A DNA stretch of 64,000 bases, taken from NCBI RefSeq assembly GCF_003545815.1, contig NZ_PDUW01000009.1, positions 62,001 to 126,000 on the forward strand. Reading direction: 5' to 3'. Source of the DNA: Pusillimonas caeni. Lineage in GTDB: Bacteria > Pseudomonadota > Gammaproteobacteria > Burkholderiales > Burkholderiaceae_B. The translations under genes and the position numbers were made by a program. Positions within the stretch are counted from its first letter, which is position 1. Each line of letters begins with the position of its first letter. The notes under the pieces were generated by a model that saw only the letters and a list, made by a program, of their open reading frames with translations, was not told where the DNA came from and did no database searches. Shown here piece by piece: positions 40,815 through 50,246 of the stretch.

Positions 40815-41676
40815 GGACCACCTCCTTCCGCCCAAACAGCCCGCTAGGCACGATAAGCAAGGTGGCAATAATGGCCAAATAGGCGAATATGTCGATCATT
40901 GCCGTCGAGATATACCCCCCGGCCAGCTGTTCGGCCACGCCGATAAGTATTCCACCGACCACCGCGCCTCCAAAGTGTCCGAATCCACCGAGCGTCATCG
41001 CCGCAAAGGCCTTGATAAGAAGGTGCGCGCCCATATCGGGATACAGCATTGTCACCGGGGCAACCAGAGTTCCCGCGATAGCTGCCACTATCGACGCGGC
41101 GGCCCACATGGTGCACTGAAAACCAGGCACGTTGATGCCCACCAGCGCCGCGCCGCGGGGAACCTGGGAAGCGGCCTGCATCAGCTTCCCTTGGCGGGTT
41201 GCTGCAAAGAAGATAAAAAATGCCGTCACGAGCACCAAGCAGACTGACGCAATGATCAGGTCCTGACCGGTAATTACCAAGTCGGCGAAGACGACCGGGG
41301 GAACATCCAACACCGGCGGCATCGGCAGGACCTCTTGCCCCCAGAAAAAGCGCGCGACACCGGTTAAAAAATACGAAACGGCGACCGTCATCATCGCCAC
41401 AGTTACGTGGGGGCGATTGATAATGGGTCGGATCAGACAGCGTTCCACGACCATCCCGAAGACAGCCATGACGATGACAGTGGCGAGAAAGCCGGCGCCA
41501 AAACCAAAGCCGAGCACTTGCGTAAAGACGTACAGCGTGAATGCTCCGGCCATGAAGAGCGCCCCATAGCCGAAGTTCACAACGCCTGTCGATCTGAACA
41601 AGATCGTCATTCCCAGCGCGACAAGTGCGTAAATGGAACCCTGAGCCAGTCCACTGATTATGAGTTGGCCGATCAT
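40807..41676 (-). CDS. Branched-chain amino acid-type ABC permease (LivH-like)
   Basis: 289 residues from ATG 41676 (MIGQLIISGLAQGSIYALVA), after GAGAGG. About eight membrane segments, with SGLAQGSIYALVALG at the N-terminus characteristic of LivH. It starts 4 bases after the binding-protein gene. Confidence 0.9.
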   Translation of the reverse strand: MIGQLIISGLAQGSIYALVALGMTILFRSTGVVNFGYGALFMAGAFTLYVFTQVLGFGFGAGFLATVIVMAVFGMVVERCLIRPIINRPHVTVAMMTVAVSYFLTGVARFFWGQEVLPMPPVLDVPPVVFADLVITGQDLIIASVCLVLVTAFFIFFAATRQGKLMQAASQVPRGAALVGINVPGFQCTMWAAASIVAAIAGTLVAPVTMLYPDMGAHLLIKAFAAMTLGGFGHFGGAVVGGILIGVAEQLAGGYISTAMIDIFAYLAIIATLLIVPSGLFGRKEVVRV

Positions 41677-41680
41677 GGTG

Positions 41681-42841
41681 TTACCTCTCGTCCCACGTAC
41701 GAAGTACGACTGCTTTGCCATCACGGTACGTCGTCATCGCTCCGCCTTTCACACCGGCATGGTCGGTGGCGCTGAAGGTGATGGGGGAATTAAGAATCTC
41801 AGTCTCGAAGTTCTCTATAGACTCCATCGCCGCGATGAATTTGTCGCGGGTCAAGTCGGGGCCGGCGCGACGAAGTGCTTCAATCACCGCCAATGAACCG
41901 CCCATGCCCTCATAACTGAAATTATCAGCACGATGGTCTGGGAAGTACTTCGTGATCATCCGCGTCCACGGCTCGATCTCCGGGCTGCCTAATGCGGGTG
42001 TGTATGCGTAGAAGGTATAAAAATTCTTCATCGCGTCCATATTTCGTACTCGATCGCGCGTGTCCTCGAGCGATACGCCAAAGTTGCCGATGATGGGCGT
42101 CTTCATTGCATATTTGTGCGCATCACGGACGAGAATCGCCGTTTCGGCCGGATACAACATGGCCAGAACCGCGTCGGGCTTGGATTGACGCAACTGAAGA
42201 ACCTGCGGTGTAGCGTCCGCGGAACCGCGCTCTATTGCAACGTTGGCCACGAGGTCGATGCCGTACTTTTCCTTCAGATGCTTGGTTGCCACCTCTGAAT
42301 TGGTTTTTCCCCATTCGTCGGTGTGACTGATTATGGCGATCTTCTTTGCGCCTGGCTTGGACATCGCGAAGTCCGCCATCTGTACCGCCACCACATCAGA
42401 ATTCGGGATAGGCTGAAAAAGGTTCTTCTTGAACGGATCGACAATGCCTGCGCTTGCTGCCCCCAGAATCACAAACGGTACATTCTGGCGCTCGAGATCG
42501 TCCCTAACGGCCATCACTGTGCCACTGCATACGCCCCCGTGAATCAGAAAGACATGCTCCTGCGAGGTCATCTTGCGTACCGCGCTGATAGCGCGTGCGG
42601 GATCGCAAGCATCGTCTTCGCGAATCACTTCGATCTTTCGACCGTGAATACCGCCCTGCTCGTTCACTTCGCGGTACACCGCTTCAGCTCCGTATGCGGC
42701 GCGCCCAAAAATAGAAGCGCTACCGGTCAACGGTGCAAATACACCAATTTTGATCGTGTCCGAGGACACGCCTTGCTCCGCGTGCGCCGGACCAACCAGT
42801 GCCATCATCGCAAGCACCAGAGCAAAAAGGCTTTTAGTCAT
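41681..42841 (-). CDS. ABC transporter periplasmic substrate-binding protein (LivK-like)
   Basis: 386 residues from ATG 42841 with GGAGAG upstream. A signal peptide (cut after AHA, residue 21) precedes the type I periplasmic fold typical of amide/branched-chain substrates (IKIGVFAPLTGSASIFG, GGIHGRKIEVI). Substrate is unknown; the enzymes in the operon suggest an amide or carboxylate rather than leucine. Confidence 0.9.
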   Translation of the reverse strand: MTKSLFALVLAMMALVGPAHAEQGVSSDTIKIGVFAPLTGSASIFGRAAYGAEAVYREVNEQGGIHGRKIEVIREDDACDPARAISAVRKMTSQEHVFLIHGGVCSGTVMAVRDDLERQNVPFVILGAASAGIVDPFKKNLFQPIPNSDVVAVQMADFAMSKPGAKKIAIISHTDEWGKTNSEVATKHLKEKYGIDLVANVAIERGSADATPQVLQLRQSKPDAVLAMLYPAETAILVRDAHKYAMKTPIIGNFGVSLEDTRDRVRNMDAMKNFYTFYAYTPALGSPEIEPWTRMITKYFPDHRADNFSYEGMGGSLAVIEALRRAGPDLTRDKFIAAMESIENFETEILNSPITFSATDHAGVKGGAMTTYRDGKAVVLRTWDER

Positions 42842-42941
42842 GTCTCTCTCCGTTAATAAGTTATTTTGATCATCCACCATTGCCGTCGATGATCCCTCTG
42901 CCTCTTCTCCGCGCCGTCCGACACGCGCGGAACTTATCCAT

Positions 42942-43739
42942 TTAGCGCCCCGCAAATACCGGGACCCGTCCTTCATTGAAGGCGCGCACCCCCTCTAGGC
43001 GGTCCTCCGTGTCCACAAGGCGGTTGTACGCCTCGATCTCAAACGCCATTCCTGTACGAAGATCGGCCTGCATGCCGAAGTGGATTGCCTTCTTGGCCTG
43101 TAGCACTGACAACGGCGCATTGGCGCAAATTCGCTTCGCCTGCGCAAGGGTCTCGTCCAGCAAAGTTTCCGGGGGCAACACTTTGTTGACCAACCCCCAT
43201 GCCAAGGCCTGTTCGGAATCGATGGGTTGAGCGCTGAAAATGAACTCTTTCGCCCGACGCTCTCCGACGGCGCGCGGCATCGTCTGTGTGCCCGAGCCGC
43301 CCGGCATGATGCCGATCTTTACTTCAGTCAGGGCAAATCTTGCGTTGGTCGACGCGTAGGCAAAATCACAGCAAAGCACCATCTCGCATCCGCCGGCATA
43401 AGCCGCGCCGTTGATGGCGCCGATCAAAGGAATGGGGCAATTCAGCAACGATTGACGCATGCGCTCAAAAACAGCATGTTGCGTGCGCCATTCGACGTTT
43501 GTCATCCCTTGCCGCTGCTTCAAATCGGCACCGGCGCAAAAATGGCGCCTGCCCGCCCCCGTAAGGACGACCGCGCGATAGTTTCCGGGGTCATGCTGCA
43601 GCGAGGAAAACAAGGCAATCAATTCCTGTCCTGTTTCAGTATTTACCGCGTTGGCCACTTCGGGGCGATTGAACATCACGAGAAGTAGATGCTCGTCAAT
43701 GCTCTCGACTTTCAGCATGTGAAATTCGTTGGATATCAT
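42942..43739 (-). CDS. Enoyl-CoA hydratase/isomerase family protein
   Basis: 265 residues. The oxyanion-hole motifs HFCAGADL and GAAYAGGCEM are present, with both hydratase glutamates, Glu119 and Glu139 (ALTEVKIGIMPGGSG). This supports true hydration of a 2-enoyl-CoA. It follows the CoA-transferase gene by 20 bases and would act on its product. Confidence 0.88.
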   Translation of the reverse strand: MISNEFHMLKVESIDEHLLLVMFNRPEVANAVNTETGQELIALFSSLQHDPGNYRAVVLTGAGRRHFCAGADLKQRQGMTNVEWRTQHAVFERMRQSLLNCPIPLIGAINGAAYAGGCEMVLCCDFAYASTNARFALTEVKIGIMPGGSGTQTMPRAVGERRAKEFIFSAQPIDSEQALAWGLVNKVLPPETLLDETLAQAKRICANAPLSVLQAKKAIHFGMQADLRTGMAFEIEAYNRLVDTEDRLEGVRAFNEGRVPVFAGR

Positions 43740-43759
43740 GAAAGTTCTCCGTAGTTCCG

Positions 43760-44911
43760 TTAATTGGCCGAGGCCGCCCGCAAGCGAATCGAAGCATTGT
43801 CTTTGCCAATACCCGGGGCGACATGCGTCAAGGGTGCTCGAGCGCCATCGAAGGAAATCGGCAGGCCCAGCAAACGCATGTCTTCACCCGACACCTGCTG
43901 AAGCATGCCCAGGGCGTCTACTTGGGGATGCGTAACGACCTGATCGACCGTGTGGATGGGTCCGTTCGGGATGCCCGCGGCGTCCAGCCGCGCAAACCAA
44001 TGCGCCGAAGGCGCCCGCCGAAACACATCGGTCAGGACATCGATCAGCTCGACACGGTTTACAACGCGATCTTTGTTGATTCGATACTTGGGGTTATCAG
44101 CCAGGTCAGGCAGGTCGATCGCCTCGCAGAGCTTGCGAAAAAGCTTGTCGTTGCCTGCCGCGACCATGATGTAGCCGTCCTGCACGGGGAACGCCTGATA
44201 CGGAACGATGTCCGGCGACGAAGAACCTCGCCGTTTCGGAAGCTCGCCCGAACACTGATATGAGGTAATGGGGTTGAGCATCCAGGCCAACGCTGTTTCC
44301 AGCAGCGAGCAGTCCACAACGCCGCCTTTCCCTGTTTGCTGGCGTTCATACAACGCGGCCAGGATGCCGATCGCGGCCCACATGCCCGACGCCATGTCGA
44401 TGATAGACACCCCCACCCGTACCGGAGGTCGTCCGTCCTCGCCGAGAATACTCATCATGCCGCTGAACGCCTGCATCAACGGATCGTAACCGGGACGCTC
44501 TTTCAGGGGGCCCTTGCTGCCAAAGGCGCCTATGTTGCAATAAATGAGATCCGGCTTGGCCGCTGTAAGGTCTCTGGCGCCGAAGCCCAGGCGGTCAAGC
44601 GCTCCGAACCGCATGTTGTGCACGAAGACATCCACTCTTGCATGGATAAGGTTGCGTATCGCGTCCGCCTGTTCGGGGTCCGACAGGTCGGCCGAAATCG
44701 AAGACTTATTGCGGTTCAGGCCATGAAAGATGGCCGAGTCGCCTTTCCAGAATGGGGGGCCCCAACCTCGAGCGTAATCACCATCACCGGGTTTCTCCAG
44801 CTTGATTACTTCGGCGCCCATTTCCGCAAGAATCAATCCGGCATATGGGCCGGCCACACTATGGCCCATTTCAAGCACCGTAACGCCTTTCAGCGGCTGC
44901 ACAGATAACAT
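43760..44911 (-). CDS. CaiB/BaiF family (class III) CoA-transferase
   Basis: 383 residues. N-terminal VTVLEMGHSVAGPYAGLILAEMGAEVIKLE and the catalytic Asp172 in VSIIDMASGMWA are those of formyl-CoA/succinyl-CoA:acid CoA-transferases. It would move CoA from a donor such as succinyl-CoA to the acid degraded by this operon. Confidence 0.9.
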   Translation of the reverse strand: MLSVQPLKGVTVLEMGHSVAGPYAGLILAEMGAEVIKLEKPGDGDYARGWGPPFWKGDSAIFHGLNRNKSSISADLSDPEQADAIRNLIHARVDVFVHNMRFGALDRLGFGARDLTAAKPDLIYCNIGAFGSKGPLKERPGYDPLMQAFSGMMSILGEDGRPPVRVGVSIIDMASGMWAAIGILAALYERQQTGKGGVVDCSLLETALAWMLNPITSYQCSGELPKRRGSSSPDIVPYQAFPVQDGYIMVAAGNDKLFRKLCEAIDLPDLADNPKYRINKDRVVNRVELIDVLTDVFRRAPSAHWFARLDAAGIPNGPIHTVDQVVTHPQVDALGMLQQVSGEDMRLLGLPISFDGARAPLTHVAPGIGKDNASIRLRAASAN

Positions 44912-44949
44912 GTATTCCTCTTTTGTTCGATGGATTCGATGAGCGGCGT

Positions 44950-46725
44950 TCAGGCCTGCTCGGCACTGGCCAATGCCGCAGAAGCGTCTCGCAACTGGCG
45001 GCGCCGCTGTTCAGTAGACGAGACGTCAAGCGCCCCGCCGTCCAGGACAACGCCGTATAGCTCATACGCCGACGTCTCGCTGACGTAGCCATCCAGCACG
45101 TCGCCATGCACCGACTCGGCCGGCCTGGCCAACGGATCTCCGTAACCCCCGCCGCCAGCCGGCTGGATCATGACGCGATCGCCGGCATGCACGAGCGCTT
45201 GCCTGCTCTTCGCCGCCAGTACTTCAGGCGCAACTCCGTCCCGCTCGATCACGCCACGAAACACAGAGCCGGGCAAACCGCCAAACAGCCCCTTCGGAGC
45301 AACACGCCCCCGTTCGCCGATGACCGTGCAGGTCGCCTCGTCGAAACCTATGCGGTAGGTTCGACGTGCCGCGCATCCACCGCGCCAGCGGCCGGCGCCG
45401 CCCGTATCGGTGACCAAAGTCCACTCTTCGATCGTCAACGGCGAGTTGTGTTCTATCAATTCGACAGGTTGCGAACCCGCATTGCCGACCAGTACCCGAA
45501 TCGCGGACACGCCGTCCTTGTCGGGGCGCGCGCCCATTCCCCCCGCGTGCACGTCAATAGTCGAGACATACGTGCGACGCATTGACTTGCGACGTTCAGG
45601 GACAGGGTCATTGCCGCTGAAAATTCCGCAACATGCCGCGCAATTGCTCTGAGCAATGACCCGATTCGGCAGAGCGTCCGAGAGAGTGCGCAGTAGGAGA
45701 TCGATAATCCGCGGCGACGTCTCGGTGTTACCGCTGACCACCGAAGCTGGATAGCTGCAGTTAACCAGCGTGCCTTCGGGAGCAATGATATTGACCGGCC
45801 GATAGCACCCTTGATTGATTGGAATGCGTAGATCGGTGATCGCCTTGACCGCAAACCAGGTACTGTTGCACGTCACCGCCAGCGGACAATTGATACCGCC
45901 CGTTACCTGCGCCGCTGTGCCGGTGTAGTCGAAAGTTATTTCGTCTCCCTTTACCGTTATGGCGACCTTCAGCGGAATCAGCGGCCCATCGCCGACAGGT
46001 TCAATAAAATCGCTTCCAACATATGTGCCGTCGGGGATTTCCGTGATCTGAGCTCGCATTAAACGCTCTGAATACGTCAGCGACTGTGCCATGGTGTCGC
46101 GCAGCGCCTCGCTGCCATACTTCGCCACCAGCTCGAGAATGCGCTTCTCGCCTATATAGGTCCCCGCATACTGGGCATTGATGTCGAGCGTGCGTGCCTC
46201 TGGATCGCGTGTGTTGTGCACGATGAGTTTGATTACGTCCCTGACGGGCTCATCGTTCCTGTACACAAACACCGGCGGTATACGGACCCCTTCGGCAAAG
46301 ATGTCCCATGTATCGGGGGTGAAGCTGCCAGGGCTTTGCCCGCCAATGTCAGACCAATGTCCCCGCGTCATGACAAAGGCGATAATCTCATCGCCCAGAA
46401 ATACGGGTCTCGTCAACTGGACGTCGGGTTGGTGGTTGCCTCCGCCCAAGTAGGCATCGTTGCTTAGAATGACATCGCCCGGCCGCAGTGTCTCTCTACC
46501 AATGGCTTCCACTGACTGTTTGGTGGAGATGACCGCGGAGCCCAGCATCGTCGGGATGTCGTTGCCTTGGGCGACAAGGCTCATGTTCGCATCGAAGATC
46601 GCCGCCGAGGCGTCTCCGCCTGCATGAATAATGGGGCTGGCCGCCGTCCGCATCATCGCCACTTTCATTTCCCGCGCCACGGCATACAGTGCGCTGCGCA
46701 TTACCTCGTAAGTGATTTTGTCCAT
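44950..46725 (-). CDS. Hydantoinase B/oxoprolinase family subunit
   Basis: 591 residues. MDKITYEVMRSALYAVAREMKVAMMRTAASPIIH, FDANMSLVAQGNDIPTMLGS and NDAYLGGGNHQPDV are HyuB signatures. Together with HyuA it forms ATP-dependent enzymes that open lactam or hydantoin rings (5-oxoprolinase, N-methylhydantoinase), or acetone/acetophenone-carboxylase-type enzymes. The gene begins 2 bases after hyuA. Confidence 0.9.
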   Translation of the reverse strand: MDKITYEVMRSALYAVAREMKVAMMRTAASPIIHAGGDASAAIFDANMSLVAQGNDIPTMLGSAVISTKQSVEAIGRETLRPGDVILSNDAYLGGGNHQPDVQLTRPVFLGDEIIAFVMTRGHWSDIGGQSPGSFTPDTWDIFAEGVRIPPVFVYRNDEPVRDVIKLIVHNTRDPEARTLDINAQYAGTYIGEKRILELVAKYGSEALRDTMAQSLTYSERLMRAQITEIPDGTYVGSDFIEPVGDGPLIPLKVAITVKGDEITFDYTGTAAQVTGGINCPLAVTCNSTWFAVKAITDLRIPINQGCYRPVNIIAPEGTLVNCSYPASVVSGNTETSPRIIDLLLRTLSDALPNRVIAQSNCAACCGIFSGNDPVPERRKSMRRTYVSTIDVHAGGMGARPDKDGVSAIRVLVGNAGSQPVELIEHNSPLTIEEWTLVTDTGGAGRWRGGCAARRTYRIGFDEATCTVIGERGRVAPKGLFGGLPGSVFRGVIERDGVAPEVLAAKSRQALVHAGDRVMIQPAGGGGYGDPLARPAESVHGDVLDGYVSETSAYELYGVVLDGGALDVSSTEQRRRQLRDASAALASAEQA

Positions 46726-46727
46726 TC

Positions 46728-48773
46728 TTAACGCTCCCGCTTTACATGCACGTTGCCTTCACTGTCCATCTCGGCATTCCAGCCTTCTGGAAATACGAGG
46801 CTGGAACTCTTCTCTTCCATTACCGCCGGGCCGGCGACCAAGCAACCAACCGGCAATTCATCACGTCTGTACGCGGGGATCTCCACTTTCTTGTCGCCGA
46901 GCACAACCGTACGCTGACGCGACGGAATAGGCTTGCCGGGCCTGCCGCCTGGCATAGTCGGCACCCGCAACAAATTGGGGACTGTTATTTGCAAGCGCAC
47001 ATTCACCAGGGTGACCGGCGTACCTTCTTGAATGAAGTGCCAATGTCTGCGATGTTCGGCCTCGAACCCGCTTGCGAGCATATCGGGATGCACGTCATCT
47101 TGATTGGTGATCTCCACCGCCAATGTTTCTGCCTGGCCCGCGTATCGGCAGTCGGCGCTGTAGCGCAGCGCAACGTGTGATGCATCCAGCCCGGCTTTGG
47201 CGAGAGATGCGGTCGCCTGTTGCTCTAGATTCGCGAGAGTCTTGTGCAGTTGCGTCTCGGATAGCTCATCGAGGTTTACCGTAACCGGCGTTTGGAAGTC
47301 GTAGGCTTGGTCCGCTATCAACATTCCATAGGCGCTCAGCAAGCCAGGCAGGTTCGGTACGACAACGTGATCGATATCCAGCTCCGCGGCCAAATCGATC
47401 GCATGAACAGGCCCCGCGCCGCCAAAGCATATATATGCAAAATCGCGAGGGTCGAAACCGCGCTCGACCGTGAGCAACCTCATGGCTTGCGCCATGAGTG
47501 CATTGGCCACCGAGCGGACCACCCTGGCGGCCTCGATCACCGAAATACCAAGCGGCAGGGCCAGATGTTTTTCAACCGCGCGGTAGGCGGCGTCGGTGTC
47601 CAGCGGAAACTCCGACCCCATGAAGCTTTGCGGATCGAGATAGCCAAGAATCAGATTGCAGTCGGTAACGGTCGGACGTTGCCCCCCTCGCCCATAGCAG
47701 GCCGGCCCGGGATCCGCCGCGGCGCTTTCTGGTCCAATATGCACGCCGCCCCCCTCGTCGATCCACGCGATCGACCCGCCTCCGGCTCCGATGGACTCGA
47801 TATCTATCGTCGGCGTACGAACGGTAAAAGAATTCAGCATGGTATTGGTGCGCACCTGCGGATGTGTTTCTCGAATAAGAGAAACATCGAACGAGGTGCC
47901 GCCCATGTCGCCGGTGATCGCATTAGCGATACCAAGACGTTCGCACAGCTTCGCCGCGGCGGTGACGCCGCCGGCGGGACCGGATTGCAGCAAAGTAACC
48001 GGGCGCTCGGCGACGAGCGCGGGTGCGGCTAACCCGCCATTGGATTGCATGAACAGCACTTCACCTGTCACGCCGCTTGCTTCGACTTCGCTCTTGAACG
48101 ATTCGACGTAGTGCTTGCAGCGCGGCCCGATCATTGCGTTCATGACAGTCGTGCTTGTACGCTCGTACTCGTACATCTCCGGGTTGACCCGGGACGAAGC
48201 TGATACAAACAGATGGGGAGCCTTCTTGGATAGAGCCTGAACCAGCCGATCTTCGTGATCGGCATTGATATAGCCATGAATCAAGCAGACCGCTACGGCT
48301 TCTATGTCTTCGGTGGCGATGCTGTCCACGACCGCCTCGACTTCTTCGTCGGACAAAGGATGCAGCACAGACCCGTCGAAACGTATGCGCTCTGCGACTT
48401 CACGGCGCAGTCTTCGCGGAACCAAAGGAGCTGGGCTATCGAAGAAAAGGTCGTAGAGATCAGCTCGATCATGGCGCGACACGCGTCGAATTTCGAGAAT
48501 ATCCTTGAAGCCTTTTGTGGTTAGCAAGGCTGTGCGCGCGCCTTTCCCTTCGACGATCAGGTTTGTGGCGATCGTGGTGCCATGGCCGATGCGCCCGACA
48601 CTGCTTCGCTCAGCGCCGCTGAGCTCCAGTATTCTCGCTATGCCGTTCAGAGTGCCCCGTACCGGCTCTGCCGGCGTGGTCGGGACCTTCGCCGACCATA
48701 CGTCTCCGCTTTCGTCGTCGATCAAAACGACATCAGTGAACGTACCGCCAACATCAATGCCTATCCTCTTCAT
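46728..48773 (-). CDS. Hydantoinase A/oxoprolinase family subunit
   Basis: 681 residues. N-terminal MKRIGIDVGGTFTDVVLID and later GDMGGTSFDVSLI are the actin-like ATPase phosphate loops of HyuA; CFGGAGPVHAIDLA is conserved too. It supplies the ATP-dependent step of the HyuA-HyuB enzyme. It is the first gene of the operon, with GAGGAAACAGG before the ATG. Confidence 0.9.
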   Translation of the reverse strand: MKRIGIDVGGTFTDVVLIDDESGDVWSAKVPTTPAEPVRGTLNGIARILELSGAERSSVGRIGHGTTIATNLIVEGKGARTALLTTKGFKDILEIRRVSRHDRADLYDLFFDSPAPLVPRRLRREVAERIRFDGSVLHPLSDEEVEAVVDSIATEDIEAVAVCLIHGYINADHEDRLVQALSKKAPHLFVSASSRVNPEMYEYERTSTTVMNAMIGPRCKHYVESFKSEVEASGVTGEVLFMQSNGGLAAPALVAERPVTLLQSGPAGGVTAAAKLCERLGIANAITGDMGGTSFDVSLIRETHPQVRTNTMLNSFTVRTPTIDIESIGAGGGSIAWIDEGGGVHIGPESAAADPGPACYGRGGQRPTVTDCNLILGYLDPQSFMGSEFPLDTDAAYRAVEKHLALPLGISVIEAARVVRSVANALMAQAMRLLTVERGFDPRDFAYICFGGAGPVHAIDLAAELDIDHVVVPNLPGLLSAYGMLIADQAYDFQTPVTVNLDELSETQLHKTLANLEQQATASLAKAGLDASHVALRYSADCRYAGQAETLAVEITNQDDVHPDMLASGFEAEHRRHWHFIQEGTPVTLVNVRLQITVPNLLRVPTMPGGRPGKPIPSRQRTVVLGDKKVEIPAYRRDELPVGCLVAGPAVMEEKSSSLVFPEGWNAEMDSEGNVHVKRER

Positions 48774-48833
48774 CCTGTTTCCTCGTTATCATTGGCTCGC
48801 CTTGACCGCCGGCTGCCGACGCCATCTTGTTCG

Positions 48834-48845
48834 CTCTGGCCAGAG
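48834..48845. promoter_or_regulatory. Perfect palindrome in the hyuA-LysR divergent region
   Basis: CTCTGGCCAGAG, a 12-base perfect palindrome, lies 61-72 bases upstream of the hyuA ATG. It could be the LysR or another regulator's site; no clear T-N11-A box or promoter pair was recognised in the 231-base region. Confidence 0.35.
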
Positions 48846-49004
48846 ATACTTTGCCCGCATTCAAGCCGCTTAACAAACGACATTTTTCGGCCTTGAGGCC
48901 CAGTTTTTTGCATGCTTATTGTGCGTAGATTCCACGCGCCGCCATAAAGTATGATGGGTGCGTTCGCCTCCTTGAGGCGCAATGCTACTGGCGTATGACA
49001 CGCA

Positions 49005-49931
49005 ATGACGAGAAGACTAGCCCCACTCAATGCCATGCGCGCATTCGAATCAGCAGGACGGCATCTGAGTTTTTCGCGTGCTGCAGACGAGCTTCACGTA
49101 ACGCAATCGGCCATCAGCAGACAAGTGCGCCTGCTGGAGGATCAGCTTGGCGTAAGCCTGTTCGAGCGCAAACCGCGATCCATCTCCCTCACTCCCAAAG
49201 GGAAGCAATATCTGGACGACATCACCGACGCTTTTGCGCTGCTCGAGGACGCCACCAACCGCGTCAGAGAACGCCAGAACGCCGACATATTGAAGCTACA
49301 GGTGTTTTCCACTTTTGCTCTGCGCTGGCTCATACCCCGGCTGGGTAATTTTGCGGAAGAACATCCCGAGATTGAAGTGCAACTCATGACGCTGTCTCCG
49401 TCGAAGCCGGTAAATTTCGAGCATGAGTTCACCGATGCCTGCATACGGACCGGCTTTGGAGACTGGCCGGGAATGCGCTCCGACCGGCTTATAAGCAACA
49501 AGCTTATTGCGGTGTGTTCAAAAGACGTTGCAAAGACGCTGTCGTCGCCGGATGATCTGGCTAAAGTAACGCTCTTGCATTCTTATGCGCGCCCCGACGA
49601 TTGGCGAAAGTGGCTTTCCCCGCTGGGCGCGAGCTCCGTGGATCCGTCGCGTGGTCTGAAGTTCGAGAATTCAAGCCTGGCGTATCAGGCGGCCATAGAA
49701 GGAATCGGCGTGGCGATTGCGCAGGCGGGCCTGGTTCAGAAGGAACTTCAAAACGGGGATCTCGTTATCCCGTTTCCTTACGTCATGCCGGCGGAAAAGA
49801 CCTATTTTCTTATTTCGCCCAACCGTCAAGAGCCGCAGCGAATCGCCGTGTTCAGAGAATGGATTCTAAGAAAATGCCGCGAGGAAGACGACTCATTGGC
49901 GGAACTGGATCTAATTCCCCTAGGCCCGTAA
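49005..49931 (+). CDS. LysR-type transcriptional regulator, GcvA-like
   Basis: 308 residues. The N-terminal HTH (about 9-66: LNAMRAFESAGRHLSFSRAADELHVTQSAISRQVRLLED) has the GcvA-subfamily pattern, followed by the two-lobed ligand-binding domain. Divergent from hyuA, it most likely activates the 11-gene operon when the substrate is present. Confidence 0.9.
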   Translation: MTRRLAPLNAMRAFESAGRHLSFSRAADELHVTQSAISRQVRLLEDQLGVSLFERKPRSISLTPKGKQYLDDITDAFALLEDATNRVRERQNADILKLQVFSTFALRWLIPRLGNFAEEHPEIEVQLMTLSPSKPVNFEHEFTDACIRTGFGDWPGMRSDRLISNKLIAVCSKDVAKTLSSPDDLAKVTLLHSYARPDDWRKWLSPLGASSVDPSRGLKFENSSLAYQAAIEGIGVAIAQAGLVQKELQNGDLVIPFPYVMPAEKTYFLISPNRQEPQRIAVFREWILRKCREEDDSLAELDLIPLGP

Positions 49932-49993
49932 TAAAAGTAAAAGGCGGCGCCGGCGATACGGCGCCCTCTCGTGACCGGCGTCCGATCGGTCCC

Positions 49994-50242
49994 TTAGCGG
50001 CGCGACATGAAATGCGTGACGGTGCCCTCGCCGTGGATCTGCGCCAGCAGGCCGTTGCCGGTCTGCTTGGAGAACGCCTGGAAGTCGCGCACGGCGTGGG
50101 GGTCGGTGGTGATCACCTTCAGCACCTGGCCGCTTTGCAATTGCGTCAGGGCCTTTTTGGCGCGCAGAATGGGCAGCGGGCATTTCAGGCCCGTTGCATC
50201 CACTTCCAGGTCGAATTCAGGCCGTTCGGTCGTATCGGACAT
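49994..50242 (-). CDS. TusA/SirA-family sulfurtransferase
   Basis: 82 residues from ATG 50242 (MSDTTERP). The core VDATGLKCPLPILRAKKAL has the CPxP motif with the sulfur-carrying Cys. The family relays sulfur for tRNA thiouridine, molybdenum cofactor or other pathways; the exact role is open. It starts 4 bases after the alaS stop, so the two are co-transcribed. Confidence 0.88.
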   Translation of the reverse strand: MSDTTERPEFDLEVDATGLKCPLPILRAKKALTQLQSGQVLKVITTDPHAVRDFQAFSKQTGNGLLAQIHGEGTVTHFMSRR

Positions 50243-50246
50243 ATCG

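Noticed and set aside
48889-48907. GGCC-TTGA-GGCC followed by TTTTTT as a terminator
   Set aside because: The stem is only four to five bp and it lies between divergent genes where no plus-strand transcript needs ending.
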